Of a stretch of DNA of 36,308 nt, positions 14,840 to 24,782 are shown piece after piece; positions within the stretch are counted from its first letter, which is position 1, and each line of letters begins with the position of its first letter. The stretch comes from a virus: positions 1-36,308 of the IMG/VR virus record IMGVR_UViG_3300020465_000049, one strand, 5' to 3'. The position numbers and the translations under genes were made by a program. The notes under the pieces were generated by a model that worked only from the letters and a program-made list of their open reading frames with translations, was not told where the DNA came from and ran no database searches.

Positions 14840-15595
14840 ATGGCAGCAGCAACAGCAATCATAGGAACCACATTAGCTGTAGGTGGAGCAGCAATGAATT
14901 TTGCTCAAGCAGCAAAACAAGGAAAGCTTCAGCGACAAGCAGAACAAGAAGCCGATAAAGCTATGGCGGCTGCTCGTAGTGAATTAGAAAAAAACTTTTA
15001 CAAGGGATTAGATATTAATCTTAAATCATTTGATAGGGAACGAGATTCATTGGCCCGACAAGGCCAACAGATACTTCAAGCTGGTCAAGAATCAGATAGA
15101 GGTGCAGCAGCAGTAGCGGGAAGAGTAATGTTAGGAACTCAGCAAGGAGAACAAAACATTACTGACCGACAAATAGATAGTTTAGAAAAATTAGAGCAAA
15201 CAGTAGCGCAGGAAGAGTCAAGATTAGCTACGTCTAGAGCCCGTTTAGATTTAGCTGAAGTCGAAGGAGCTCAAGAGGCGGCGGCGGAAGCTGCTAAAAA
15301 TCAAGCAGCAAACATCAGCGCGGGGATACAAGGGCTAGGAGCAGCTGCCACAGGTCTTTCAGCTTCTTCCGAGCTATATGGTTCAAAAGGAGCTAGACAA
15401 GCAGCTAGAACCGCTCGGCAAGTTGATGCGGGCAAAATACTTCCTAACAGCGGGGTCAAAGTTAACCAGGGCGCTTTACAAGATATGCTAAGAGGTGGTG
15501 GAATTGATGGTTCTGGTGACGCTTTATCTAAAGGAGGAGGGGTATTCCAAAACATATTTCAAGGAGTCACAGGTTTATTTAAAGGAGGTAATTAA
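14840..15595 (+). CDS. Ejection or internal virion protein (T7 gp14/P22 gp7-like)
   Basis: The protein has 251 residues. The N-terminal 25 residues are small and hydrophobic (AAATAIIGTTLAVGGAAMNF), like the membrane-insertion segment of podoviral inner virion proteins. A long Ala/Gln/Glu-rich helix region follows (about residues 25-165), with KQGKLQRQAEQEAD and SDRGAAAVAGRVMLGTQQG. A second small-residue segment (ISAGIQGLGAAATGLSASSE, about 155-175) and a Gly-rich C-terminus complete it. Size, composition and position just before two larger virion proteins match T7 gp14 and similar proteins that pass through the portal and form a channel in the outer membrane. Sequence identity in this class is low, so the call rests on architecture and order. 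Confidence 0.72.
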   Translation: MAAATAIIGTTLAVGGAAMNFAQAAKQGKLQRQAEQEADKAMAAARSELEKNFYKGLDINLKSFDRERDSLARQGQQILQAGQESDRGAAAVAGRVMLGTQQGEQNITDRQIDSLEKLEQTVAQEESRLATSRARLDLAEVEGAQEAAAEAAKNQAANISAGIQGLGAAATGLSASSELYGSKGARQAARTARQVDAGKILPNSGVKVNQGALQDMLRGGGIDGSGDALSKGGGVFQNIFQGVTGLFKGGN

Positions 15596-15605
15596 AAAAT
15601 AAATA

Positions 15606-17615
15606 ATGGCAACGTACTACAAGTATAAATCGAGAGAAGGTGAAGATCAGATAGACTGGAGAGGTATTACTCAAGGGATTACTGATGATATGAATCGGAT
15701 CGCTAAAGAGCGTGCGGATAAGAAAGAAAAAATAGACAATGAAGTCCTCACTAATCTAGAAACTTTAGCAGACAAACCTCAAGGTCAAGACGCTGGACAG
15801 AATCAAATTATTGCCAACTATGCCGAACAAGCCTCAGCTGTTGCTTTGGCTAATCAAAAACTTTTAAAATCAGGAGGTATAACCTTAAAAGAATATACCG
15901 CCAGAACTAACACTGCGGGCTCTTCCACAAAAAAACTTTTTAATCTTTCTAAAAAATACCAAGAGAACTTTCAAAGACACATGGACTCTTTGAAGCCTGA
16001 TGAAAATGGGAAAATACAAGGTAGCGGATTAGGAGCTTTATTTTTAAAGCAAGTGGAAACCTTTAGCAATCCCGACACTACTAGATATTATATGGATCCT
16101 ACCACAGGCGAGGCTTTCTTAGCTAAGGTAGGAAGTGATAAAACTACACCAGGACAAGTAGCAACCATAGATGGCAAAGCATATTCATTGATGGATGTAG
16201 GAGCAGCCGGTGATATTATATCTAGAGATGTTAACAGGTATCAGTCAAATGATGTTGCTACAAATTTAGCTGACCAAGCGGGAGCTTATGTGGATGTCAT
16301 TATGACTGGAGATATTAAAACTAAAGAAGATGCTTTTGCAAGAATGTTTGCGGTAGATGAAAAAGGAAATTTAGTAGAAGAGGGTATCACTGAAGAAGGT
16401 AAAGCTATTATGACTCAAATTAAGGCAACCTTTGCTTCGGATATGGATTATGCTAGTATGCTATACGACACGCTAGGCAAAGAGCCAATAGCAAAAGACA
16501 CAAAGGGTGAAGGGTATACTAACATTTTAACAGGTAAAGAGTATACTGGAAAGGTTGAGGACGCTATATTATTTGAAACCGTTAACGGCCAACAGCAACC
16601 GCAGATAACCGATGAGCAGAAAAAAGAAGCTGAAATGGGTGTGCTTAAACAAATAAGAACCAAGCTTGATATTAAGGAGACTGCGCGAACTGAATTTCCT
16701 CCTCAAAAACCACCAAGGGACACAGCTGCTGATAAAAGCGCTAGGGCATTAAGGACTAAAGAAATAGGGTATTTAAAAAGTATTGATAATGCAATATCAG
16801 GTGACCCTACCACAGCTCAAGCCTCTATTGATGCAATGATTGTAGGGGCAAATGCTATATATGGTAAATCTCCTGGATTAGCAGAAATAGAAGACGCTGT
16901 AAGGTCTGAGGATGGGAACACTTTAACTGTAACTCGAATAGATCAAGACGGCTTAAAGTCAACTACTCCGTATGATATTTCTGATCCTAACAAAGCAGGG
17001 GAAGTTATGGTGGAGCTTTTCTTTCCAAATGTTAAAGGCTCTTATGAGGAATTGTTACAAGATTTTAACAAACAAGAAGGAGGTTTTACAACTCGAAAAA
17101 TTAAAAATCCTAAGTACGACCCTACAAAATTAGATGACAAAGGGTTGCCTGTAGAGCCACAATTTATAGACAACCCTAATTACAAAGGTCAATCTGCGGC
17201 TGGTAAAACAAAGCAAAAAATTACATCGACGATAGATTTTGAAACCGCTACGGTATTAGGAGATACTCCTGCGGGAAACAAAAAGTTAAAAGACATTATA
17301 GAAAAACTAGATGTAGGCACTTACCTGACGTACCGTAATGCGCCTTTGGAGAGATCTAAAGAAATGAGTAAAGGTGCCGAAGCGGCGTTTTCTATTTTAA
17401 AAGAGGATTTTCCGGATTTAAATATACAGTCTACCCCCACCAACAAAGGGCTGGAAATAAAAGCTCCTGGTATATTTGAAGGAACGCTTTTACTAGACAA
17501 TAAATATACTTTTGATGGAACAACAAAACAAAAATTTACTAATGCGATAAAAGACTTATTTAATTCTATTGCCAAAGGACTTCCATTTGACGTTTCAAAA
17601 CACAATAAAAAATAA
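15606..17615 (+). CDS. Probable ejection cargo or internal virion protein (669 aa)
   Basis: The protein has 669 residues and is hydrophilic, with no membrane segment. The first 130 residues are helical and charged (ITDDMNRIAKERADKKEKID), followed by mixed alpha/beta sequence rich in Lys, Asp and Thr. A conspicuous Lys/Pro-rich stretch (about residues 495-540, with KNPKYDPTK and DNPNYKG) looks like a flexible linker. I recognise no enzymatic motif: there is no lysozyme or transglycosylase Glu motif that I can defend. It sits between a gp14-like protein and a 2109-residue protein, the usual order of the three ejected proteins of podoviruses (as in T7 gp14, gp15 and gp16). The middle member of the trio is the best reading, on context. 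The gaps to its neighbours are only 10 and 5 bases. Confidence 0.75.
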   Translation: MATYYKYKSREGEDQIDWRGITQGITDDMNRIAKERADKKEKIDNEVLTNLETLADKPQGQDAGQNQIIANYAEQASAVALANQKLLKSGGITLKEYTARTNTAGSSTKKLFNLSKKYQENFQRHMDSLKPDENGKIQGSGLGALFLKQVETFSNPDTTRYYMDPTTGEAFLAKVGSDKTTPGQVATIDGKAYSLMDVGAAGDIISRDVNRYQSNDVATNLADQAGAYVDVIMTGDIKTKEDAFARMFAVDEKGNLVEEGITEEGKAIMTQIKATFASDMDYASMLYDTLGKEPIAKDTKGEGYTNILTGKEYTGKVEDAILFETVNGQQQPQITDEQKKEAEMGVLKQIRTKLDIKETARTEFPPQKPPRDTAADKSARALRTKEIGYLKSIDNAISGDPTTAQASIDAMIVGANAIYGKSPGLAEIEDAVRSEDGNTLTVTRIDQDGLKSTTPYDISDPNKAGEVMVELFFPNVKGSYEELLQDFNKQEGGFTTRKIKNPKYDPTKLDDKGLPVEPQFIDNPNYKGQSAAGKTKQKITSTIDFETATVLGDTPAGNKKLKDIIEKLDVGTYLTYRNAPLERSKEMSKGAEAAFSILKEDFPDLNIQSTPTNKGLEIKAPGIFEGTLLLDNKYTFDGTTKQKFTNAIKDLFNSIAKGLPFDVSKHNKK

Positions 17616-17620
17616 CGCCA

Positions 17621-20600
17621 ATGGAAGAAATATACATTACTCCGAATGGTTTAGAATTAACTGAATCTGAGTTACGTCAAGAATATGGAGACAGATTTGA
17701 TGAATTTGTAGCGCAAGGATTATTAAAAAAAAAATCTATCAATCAGGCTGTCTCTCCTGAAGGGGAGGTTATAGCTGAAGAACAGAGTGTTACTCCAGAA
17801 GAAGAGTTTAGCCCTGGGGATTTAGAGGTTTTAGAAAAAGATTTAGTGTTTGGGCAAAACCAGACACCAACTAATGAGCCGCCTGTCGAAACTCAAGAGG
17901 TTGTTTCTGAGACTACAGAAGAATCATTTGTTATTCCCGAAGTTTTAGAAGAAGATCCCCAAACTATTTCCGCTGATGAAATTAAAAAACAAAGAGAGTT
18001 TTTAGAAACTCAAGGCGTAAATGTAGATGCTGAATTAAGAGAGAGAAAATTTGGAAACAAAGATACTACGGGTAATGAAGAAGGAGATATAAATTTAATA
18101 TATAATAGTTATATTACCACCAACGCGTCTCAAGATATAGTTACTGACTTAGAGTCTAATCTTTTAAAACCTCTTATGCGTACTGAAGAAGTTGATGTTG
18201 AAGTTACACCGCCTTCTATAGATGAAAAAATACTAGAAAAACTTGCAATCGATGCTGAAGATTACGCTAAATGGGCCGCTCAATCTTTAAGAGAAGAATC
18301 TGCCTCGTATAAGTTTTTAAAAGAAGCTTTGCCTACCGAAGAGGGAGCTCAGTTTGAACAAGAAAAAAAAGACTCTGAGCGCGTTCTTTCTTATAAAATG
18401 GAGATAATGAATAATCTCAGACAGGATATAGCCACCATTGATTCACGTCTTCAATTAGTAACAGACCCTAAAGATAAGCTGAAGCTTTTAAATATAAAGG
18501 GTAAATTAGAAACCTCTCTAATAGATCAAACTAAAATATTAGGCAAAATGGGAGAGCTGTTTCCTAAGTTTAAGGAGTTTACTTATGATTTGGATTTAGA
18601 AAGAAGAAAAAAAATATATAACGCTGGACAAAAAGGCGGGGCAGTAAGAGTGTTAACTGAACTCGGAGAAACCGCAAAAACTATACCCACAACAATAGCA
18701 GATTTTGCTCTTAATACAGCGGCCGTAGTAACATCTTTGCTAGATCAGGGTATTGCAGCTGCTGGAGGAGATAAAAAAGGAGTTTTAGCTGGTATTACCG
18801 AGATGTTGTTAGATAGCAGTCAGGCTTTAGATATTGAAATAGGGCCCGTAAAAAGATCGGGTGTCACAGAAGGAAAGCCTGTAACGGTGGGGGGCAACGA
18901 GTATATAGTAACAGAGGAAGGCGATGTTATTGATCCTATTACTAATGTAAGTATGATAGGTATAATTTCAGACGATAAGCTTGCGCTAATAAAAGAACGC
19001 GCAAAAAATGTTAAGTTTTCTGAAACCAATTTCAGTGGAGGAAGTTTACTTCAAGGAGGAGTGCAAACTCTTGCTAATCTTTTTGCTTTAATAAAAGGGG
19101 GTCAAAGATTTGCAAAAGCGGCTGGGGTTTCTCCCAGCGTTGGAATGGGATTAGCTTCCTATTCAAGCACCGCTGCTCAAGCTGTAGAGGATATGAAGCA
19201 AGATTTAATAAATGCAGGGCTAACTGAAAAGGAAGCTTTAGATAAAGCAGCTATTGCTGGAAACGCTATTGCTACTTTAGATGGTGTATTCTCGGCTTTG
19301 GCGGGGGATAACAAAAAAATATTATTTAGTCTTCAAGGGTTTAGAACGGCTATAATTAATGCAGTAAAAAAAGATGGAGCTAAATTTACTAATGATCAAT
19401 TAAAACAAAAAGCCAAAGATTTAGCTAAAGAAAATTTTAAAGAAGTTGTAATAGAGGAATTACCTGTGTTGTTTTCGGAAAAAGGAATCAACGCTTTGGT
19501 TAATGAGGTAGTGGATACAGAAGTTAGGTCAAGTAAAGTTAAAGACAGTGAGATAATAGAAACAATAATTTTAACTCTCGGAGCTACAACCGCTTTAGGA
19601 TCAAAAAATTTATTAACTAAAAACAAAAGATCAGACGCTCTTCGTTATGTGGCTAGAAATGTAAATGATTTAGAGGGGACTATTAAAAAATTAGTAGACA
19701 ATAATAACATAACTGAGCAAGAAGGGAAAGAAGTGTATGATGAAATCTATGCGATGCAGACTGCAGAGAATAGAACTAAAGGGACAATAGTTAATTCTGA
19801 CAACATGTTAGAAGTTTCTGATTTGTTGAACCAGCGTCAACGCTTGATTGATCAGAAAAAAGATTTAGAGGGTCCTTTAGCTGAAGAAATTGACCAAAAA
19901 ATTGCTGACGTAGATGAGCAAATAAACCAAGCTAAAGAAAGAGACAACGAGCAAAATAAAATAAAAGATAAAGTTGTTCCCCCAAAACAAGCAGACACAG
20001 ATCAGACTGCTAGGGGAGAAATTGAAGTAGATAATGAATTTGCAGAGTTTTCAGATCAAACGATAGCTTTTAGGGACAGAGAAACACTTACAAACAAAAC
20101 TGGAGTTGAGGCTGAGGTAGGAGATAGGTTTGTTGAAAAAACGGTAAATGATGGAATAGAAAAAGGGCAAACTACTCAAGAAATATTAGATAGAATTACC
20201 CCACGCTATGGTTTTGATAATAGCGAAATAGCGGCACTAAAAGAATTTATAGAAGGAAAAAAGGCAGGAAAAATTAAAAATGATTTTGGTACTTATAGAA
20301 AAGGTAAACCAAAAACAGAACAAGAGGTCGAAACTATAGAAGAAACTTACACATTGCCCACGGACCCTGTTGAAGCTCGTAAAGATTTTGAAGTTCTTGA
20401 TAATAGAGACCGAGCGCAAGGTTTAGAAATAGAAGAAGATGGCGCGGGAAAATGGGTTGTCAGAAACAAAAAAACCGGTAGAATAGTTTATTCTAAAACT
20501 AAAAAAGATGCAGAGTTTTTAGCAACAAAAGATGGCTCAGCAAATTGGGATTACGGTGAGGGTGATGTTATAGAAGTTGAAACAACAGAAACGGAAACTG

Positions 20601-23600
20601 AATCTGAGGAAGAGGTTGTTATTGAAGAAGGTAAGCCTTTAACTGTTAATGAAAACAAAACACTTTTTAAATCTATTCGAGACCCTAAAACGCCATTAGA
20701 AACCAGAAGAAAAGCCTTCGTTGATATTATAAATAAAATTAAAACTAAAGGTAAAGTAGCAGCTCGAAGAGCTAAATCTTTAATTAAAGAAGTAGAAAAG
20801 CTTAACTATAAAAATCCCGTTACCGTAGAGAAAACTATTCAAAAGATTACTAAAACCTTTGACAAAGCAAACAATGTAGAAGCTTTGAGTGTAGCAAACA
20901 AAACTAAAAAACAAATAAAAAAAGCCGCTAGTAATAAAAATCTAGATGCTAATGTCTCGACGGCAGCGAAAGAGTTTTTAAGAATTGATCCATTGACAGT
21001 AGATGATTTGGCGCAGTATCAACAAAAAGCGGAGGAGTTGCTCCAAGGACTTAGGTCTACTAGAAGAACAAAGACAGGGGTAAAAGTAGCGCCAGCTGTT
21101 GATATTAAATCGACGGAAGAATATTCTGCCAAAGAAATTGAGGCGCAAGATAAGAGACAAGCTCAGTTAGAAGCAGATGCTTTTGAGGCTTTAACAGGAG
21201 TTCCTCCTGCAGATTTATCATTAAGCGAGGTTCGTGATATAATTTATAATGAAGAGACAACTGAAGAGGCGAAAAAAACTAAAGCGGAAAAGAAAAGCAA
21301 AGTAATATTTGATGCTTTAAAAAATGCTTTCAGCGTTTATACTTCTGTTGTAGATGAACAATTAAAAACCAAAACAGATCCTTTTAAAAGAGACCTGGAT
21401 ACTGGAGAAAAAATTGAAATAACTGCAGATCAAAAACGAATAGTAAGGGCCTTTATGAACATGGATTTAAATGTTCTAACAGATCAAGAAGCTTTACAAG
21501 CGTTAGACTCTTTAATTAATTTTGCTACTAACGCCTCTACTGGAGGAATGGAAGCCGTAGTAAGTAATTATGTAGGGCGAACTAATTTAGTCAAAGCAAT
21601 AAAAGATGGCCTTAAGGGCATTTCTTTAAATGCTGCTGGAAATTTCTGGTCGTCAAATATTGCTTCAGTTCCCTTAATGCTAGAAATGATTTTTAAGGGA
21701 CAGTCACGAGCTGCCAAAATTTTATCTCTTTCAGGCTTTCAAGATGTGGTAAATGGCGCCGCTAAAGCAGAAACACAAACCCGACAAATTGAAGAAAATT
21801 ATGTTAAGAAATTTGATAAATCTAAGCCAAACGGAGAAGCGTTCAATACCTCCCTAAATATGATTGAACGCGGAATGTTTGCTTTTATGAGGAGAACATT
21901 AGTAGGGACAGAAGCGGAGCAACAACAAGAGTTTGAAAGAAAGAAAGCTTTAATTTTAGAGTCTATAGAAAAATTAAAGGCTACTAATAATAAGACAGAT
22001 AATGAGAAGGCAGATTTTTATCAAGAAGTCTTTGATAAAATACTTAAAGATTCTAATAATGTTACCGATGTTGAATCGAAAGTAGATAAAAAAAATATCG
22101 AAGCTGTTGAGTGGATGACAGAAGAATGGAAAAAGCACTATAAAGATTTAAGCAACACTAATTTAAATATATATAATAAAAAACTAGATCAAGATATTAA
22201 TTATACCCCCGATGTATTTAGTTTGCTAGAGCCAGATACCTCTCAACAAAAAATAGATGAGCCTATGTTTGATACATCAGGAAGAAGAATCTACAATAAA
22301 GAAACAGGGGTGCTGAAAAAATCCAAACGCCCTAAATCTTTGGACGAAAGAAGATATGTTAATCTTAGTTTTGATACCGCAAACATAAATAGCTTAAGAA
22401 AAGCTTTGACTGATGTCAATACTGCTGCAGCTATACAGCAAGTAAAAGGATTTACTGAGTCTGGTGATTTTGATAAACTTATACCAAAAAAAGCTGATAG
22501 AGATATAGTTTACAATCGAATGAAAGAATATATTGCCAAGAAGAGAGGCTTAGAATATACTCCGCAAGCAACTAAAACAATTTTAAAATATTTTAACACA
22601 CTAACATCTTTAGGGGTTTCGAGAACTTTAGGGAGTATGGGCCAATTTATTAAACAGCTTACCCCCCTGTTTAACACAATGGTAAATGCGGGAGGAGTAA
22701 ATACCATTGATGGGATTAGATTGTTTACTAATCCTACAGTTATAACTTGGTTGAAAAATAGTGGTTACGATATAGCTAATAGAGGAATCTCAGCGTCAGC
22801 TAACCTGGAAAGTTTAAGTAGAAAAGTAGATGAAGCCGCTAACAGTAAGCCCGAAAAACTTAGACGCGGATTTCAAAATGTACAAAATTGGTGGATTGAC
22901 AAGTTCTTAGTAACGCCAGATAAAATAGCTGCTAATGCATCATGGATGGCTTATTATGCAAAAGACATGAAGAAACAAGGCATAGATATTACTGCTCCAG
23001 GATTTGATTGGGAAAATCATAAAGTAAATAAAAAAGCTGGAGACTATGCTCAACAACAAGTTGACCGACAACAAAACATATCGGATCGTGACTTACAAGG
23101 AAAATTATTTAGTTCTAATAATCCTTGGGTTACCATAACAAGACAAGTTTTATTACCCTTTTCTAACTTTTTGTTAAATCAAAAAGCAAGAATGTATTCT
23201 GATGGTAGAACTTTAGTTAGTAAAACTGCTGCAAAAGAAGACAAGGCTAAAGCCTTAAGATCGCTAGGTGGTCTTGTGGTTGAGACCGGTATATTTAATT
23301 ATTTAGGCTTAATGCTTACCCAAGCTACCGCTGCGGCTTCAAACTATCTTATGGGAGAAGATGATGAAGAGCAAGCTGCAAAAGATTTAGAAAACAGGCT
23401 CAAAGGAAGATTACAAAATGTAATTTTAGATGTATCTAATCCAGCTCCTCCTGCAGATGATTTATTAATCAGGGCGATAAATGGGGGTATAAAAATGATA
23501 GACGATGATGAAGATCCCTTTCAGTTTTTTGAAAGTAATAAAAAACTAATTGAGGATTTAGGATTGATTAGTATATCTCTAGATAAGATATTTGAATTAT

Positions 23601-23950
23601 ATGATTTTGCTAATGTAATGGCGACAGGAGAGTATAAAAAAGAAAATGCTTTTGGAGGAAGTAAAACGCACCAGTTGTCAACAGACGAAAAGAAAGCTGC
23701 TCAATACAGTACATTACTATTATTTTTGTATACTATAGGTGCATTGCCAGCTGAAGCTGGGAGTATTGCGAGATACAACATGCGAACGATTAAAAGAAAA
23801 GTTTCTAAAGCACCCAAATATTTAAACGCTAAGGATCAAGCCAGGTTAAAACGAACTAATCGAAGAAGGTGGGAGCAAGAATATGGGCCTAAGAGTTTTT
23901 ATGCAAGAGATAAAAAAAGAAAAGCTGAAGAAAGAAAAAGAAGAAAATAA
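17621..23950 (+). CDS. Giant ejection or internal virion protein (2109 aa)
   Basis: This is the longest gene of the window, 2109 residues. The N-terminal 180 residues are acidic and Glu/Pro/Thr-rich, probably disordered. Helical sequence follows, with weakly hydrophobic stretches near 345-390 (ELGETAKTIPTTIADFALN), 480-530 and 640-655, then a long Lys/Glu coiled-coil-rich centre (about 660-1190). A compact region near 1290-1450 (GISLNAAGNFWSSNIASVP) and a helical C-terminal region hold a final amphipathic or hydrophobic segment near 1885-1910 (GIFNYLGLMLTQATAAASNY) and a very basic end (KRKAEERKRRK). It is the third member of a 251/669/2109 set. Length, hydrophobic patches and position correspond to the largest ejected protein of podoviruses, which enters the cell and helps pull in DNA. 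No transglycosylase motif was found. Confidence 0.75.
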   Translation: MEEIYITPNGLELTESELRQEYGDRFDEFVAQGLLKKKSINQAVSPEGEVIAEEQSVTPEEEFSPGDLEVLEKDLVFGQNQTPTNEPPVETQEVVSETTEESFVIPEVLEEDPQTISADEIKKQREFLETQGVNVDAELRERKFGNKDTTGNEEGDINLIYNSYITTNASQDIVTDLESNLLKPLMRTEEVDVEVTPPSIDEKILEKLAIDAEDYAKWAAQSLREESASYKFLKEALPTEEGAQFEQEKKDSERVLSYKMEIMNNLRQDIATIDSRLQLVTDPKDKLKLLNIKGKLETSLIDQTKILGKMGELFPKFKEFTYDLDLERRKKIYNAGQKGGAVRVLTELGETAKTIPTTIADFALNTAAVVTSLLDQGIAAAGGDKKGVLAGITEMLLDSSQALDIEIGPVKRSGVTEGKPVTVGGNEYIVTEEGDVIDPITNVSMIGIISDDKLALIKERAKNVKFSETNFSGGSLLQGGVQTLANLFALIKGGQRFAKAAGVSPSVGMGLASYSSTAAQAVEDMKQDLINAGLTEKEALDKAAIAGNAIATLDGVFSALAGDNKKILFSLQGFRTAIINAVKKDGAKFTNDQLKQKAKDLAKENFKEVVIEELPVLFSEKGINALVNEVVDTEVRSSKVKDSEIIETIILTLGATTALGSKNLLTKNKRSDALRYVARNVNDLEGTIKKLVDNNNITEQEGKEVYDEIYAMQTAENRTKGTIVNSDNMLEVSDLLNQRQRLIDQKKDLEGPLAEEIDQKIADVDEQINQAKERDNEQNKIKDKVVPPKQADTDQTARGEIEVDNEFAEFSDQTIAFRDRETLTNKTGVEAEVGDRFVEKTVNDGIEKGQTTQEILDRITPRYGFDNSEIAALKEFIEGKKAGKIKNDFGTYRKGKPKTEQEVETIEETYTLPTDPVEARKDFEVLDNRDRAQGLEIEEDGAGKWVVRNKKTGRIVYSKTKKDAEFLATKDGSANWDYGEGDVIEVETTETETESEEEVVIEEGKPLTVNENKTLFKSIRDPKTPLETRRKAFVDIINKIKTKGKVAARRAKSLIKEVEKLNYKNPVTVEKTIQKITKTFDKANNVEALSVANKTKKQIKKAASNKNLDANVSTAAKEFLRIDPLTVDDLAQYQQKAEELLQGLRSTRRTKTGVKVAPAVDIKSTEEYSAKEIEAQDKRQAQLEADAFEALTGVPPADLSLSEVRDIIYNEETTEEAKKTKAEKKSKVIFDALKNAFSVYTSVVDEQLKTKTDPFKRDLDTGEKIEITADQKRIVRAFMNMDLNVLTDQEALQALDSLINFATNASTGGMEAVVSNYVGRTNLVKAIKDGLKGISLNAAGNFWSSNIASVPLMLEMIFKGQSRAAKILSLSGFQDVVNGAAKAETQTRQIEENYVKKFDKSKPNGEAFNTSLNMIERGMFAFMRRTLVGTEAEQQQEFERKKALILESIEKLKATNNKTDNEKADFYQEVFDKILKDSNNVTDVESKVDKKNIEAVEWMTEEWKKHYKDLSNTNLNIYNKKLDQDINYTPDVFSLLEPDTSQQKIDEPMFDTSGRRIYNKETGVLKKSKRPKSLDERRYVNLSFDTANINSLRKALTDVNTAAAIQQVKGFTESGDFDKLIPKKADRDIVYNRMKEYIAKKRGLEYTPQATKTILKYFNTLTSLGVSRTLGSMGQFIKQLTPLFNTMVNAGGVNTIDGIRLFTNPTVITWLKNSGYDIANRGISASANLESLSRKVDEAANSKPEKLRRGFQNVQNWWIDKFLVTPDKIAANASWMAYYAKDMKKQGIDITAPGFDWENHKVNKKAGDYAQQQVDRQQNISDRDLQGKLFSSNNPWVTITRQVLLPFSNFLLNQKARMYSDGRTLVSKTAAKEDKAKALRSLGGLVVETGIFNYLGLMLTQATAAASNYLMGEDDEEQAAKDLENRLKGRLQNVILDVSNPAPPADDLLIRAINGGIKMIDDDEDPFQFFESNKKLIEDLGLISISLDKIFELYDFANVMATGEYKKENAFGGSKTHQLSTDEKKAAQYSTLLLFLYTIGALPAEAGSIARYNMRTIKRKVSKAPKYLNAKDQARLKRTNRRRWEQEYGPKSFYARDKKRKAEERKRRK

Positions 23951-23952
23951 TT

Positions 23953-24126
23953 ATGCCATTTAGAAGCCAAGCTCAAAGAGCCTACATGTATAAGAACCTA
24001 CCTGAAATAGCAGAGCAGTGGGAAAAAGAAACGACTTCTGGAGTCTTACCTAAAAGAATACATCCCAAGAAACCTAAAAGGTCATTGTTGACACAGCGAA
24101 GAAGAAGAAGAAAAGTTAGAAGATAA
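23953..24126 (+). CDS. Small basic conserved phage protein (57 aa)
   Basis: This is the last late gene. The ATG at 23953 follows the previous stop codon by two bases and the frame closes with TAA at 24124-24126. It begins MPFRSQAQRAYMYKNLPEIA and continues with EQWEKETTSG. This N-terminal motif (M-P-F-x-S-x-A-Q-x-x-Y/F-M, then P-E-I-A-x-x-W) is a familiar signature of small proteins scattered through many phage genomes, with no assigned function that I can cite. The C-terminus is highly basic, with a run of Arg and Lys (RRRRRKVRR-type), suggesting nucleic-acid or acidic-surface binding. It may be a DNA-associated virion or ejection component; that is inferred. Confidence 0.78.
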   Translation: MPFRSQAQRAYMYKNLPEIAEQWEKETTSGVLPKRIHPKKPKRSLLTQRRRRRKVRR

Positions 24127-24162
24127 ATAAATACAGAATATAACAAACTAAAACAGTTATCA

Positions 24163-24177
24163 TTATAGCAGCTATAA
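24163..24177. other. Short hairpin between convergent late and early blocks
   Basis: The 65-base gap between the two convergent transcription blocks holds a perfect inverted repeat TTATAG-CAG-CTATAA. A wider pair, AATACAG and CTGTATT, surrounds it at about 24130-24136 and 24184-24190. Neither has a long T run, so it is at best a weak bidirectional transcription-end structure. Confidence 0.4.
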
Positions 24178-24191
24178 ACTCTATGTCTGTA

Positions 24192-24386
24192 TTAAACTTC
24201 ATCAGTAACAGAATCGCTTACGCTTTTAAGTTTTTTAGATAATAAATTTACTTCCGTCCGCAGAGGTGTATATTCTTTATCCATAAGCAACTCGTAAATA
24301 TTGTTTAGTGAAGAGTGAAGATCAGCCATTACAAAATTAATATGTTGTATTCTTTTTTGCTCGACTTGAGGCACTCTAAGTTTCAT
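24192..24386 (-). CDS. Uncharacterised 64-aa protein
   Basis: Last gene of the minus-strand replication block. The protein has 64 residues, is helical and charged, with heptad-like spacing of Leu, Ile and Val (INFVMADLHSSLNNIYELLM and LLSKKLKSVSDSV), so a short coiled coil or dimer is likely. There are no known motifs. It begins 60 bases after the preceding gene's stop codon in an AT-only gap. It is unrecognised, and the function is unknown. Confidence 0.62.
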   Translation of the reverse strand: MKLRVPQVEQKRIQHINFVMADLHSSLNNIYELLMDKEYTPLRTEVNLLSKKLKSVSDSVTDEV

Positions 24387-24446
24387 GAACTCTAAATTAT
24401 AAATATTTTTTTATAAATAAAAGAACAAATAATAAATATTTTTTAA

Positions 24447-24782
24447 CTAAGTTTTGACTAGGAGCTGATTCTTGTTGTAATAATCTAAATACTCGTCAGA
24501 ATCTATAGGGTGTAAGCTTTGAAAAATCATCTCGTCATAGTGAGATAATGTTACTACAAAGTAAAAAGGGGTTTCGTGTTTTATTACACCTGCTAATTCT
24601 AAAACATCATCTAAAGGGTAGTTATAATTATTGTCTACATACTTTTCTATTTGCATAACAATAGGGACAGAAGTCATAAGGTCATGACGCATCAGCTCTA
24701 ATACAAAGTCGCTATCAAAAGTGTATAACACACCTTCATTATAACTTGAACTAACCTCTGTGTACTTCTGTCTGAAATCCAT
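24447..24782 (-). CDS. Uncharacterised 111-aa protein
   Basis: The protein has 111 residues, acidic and Tyr/Asp-rich, with segments FDSDFVLELMRHDL and YPLDDVLELAGVIKH. There are no Cys clusters, membrane segments or known motifs. Its ATG lies 32 bases inside the end of the VRR-NUC gene, a large overlap for this genome. A later start is possible at the Met of the MRHDL segment (near 24690), but that would cut off a third of the protein. Its place directly behind the nuclease suggests a link to DNA processing, which is only positional. Confidence 0.62.
   Translation of the reverse strand: MDFRQKYTEVSSSYNEGVLYTFDSDFVLELMRHDLMTSVPIVMQIEKYVDNNYNYPLDDVLELAGVIKHETPFYFVVTLSHYDEMIFQSLHPIDSDEYLDYYNKNQLLVKT

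Noticed and set aside
24127-24191. Strong bidirectional terminator between the late and early blocks
   Set aside because: The inverted repeats there are short, AT-only or widely spaced, and no T run follows them. It is kept only as a weak hairpin.
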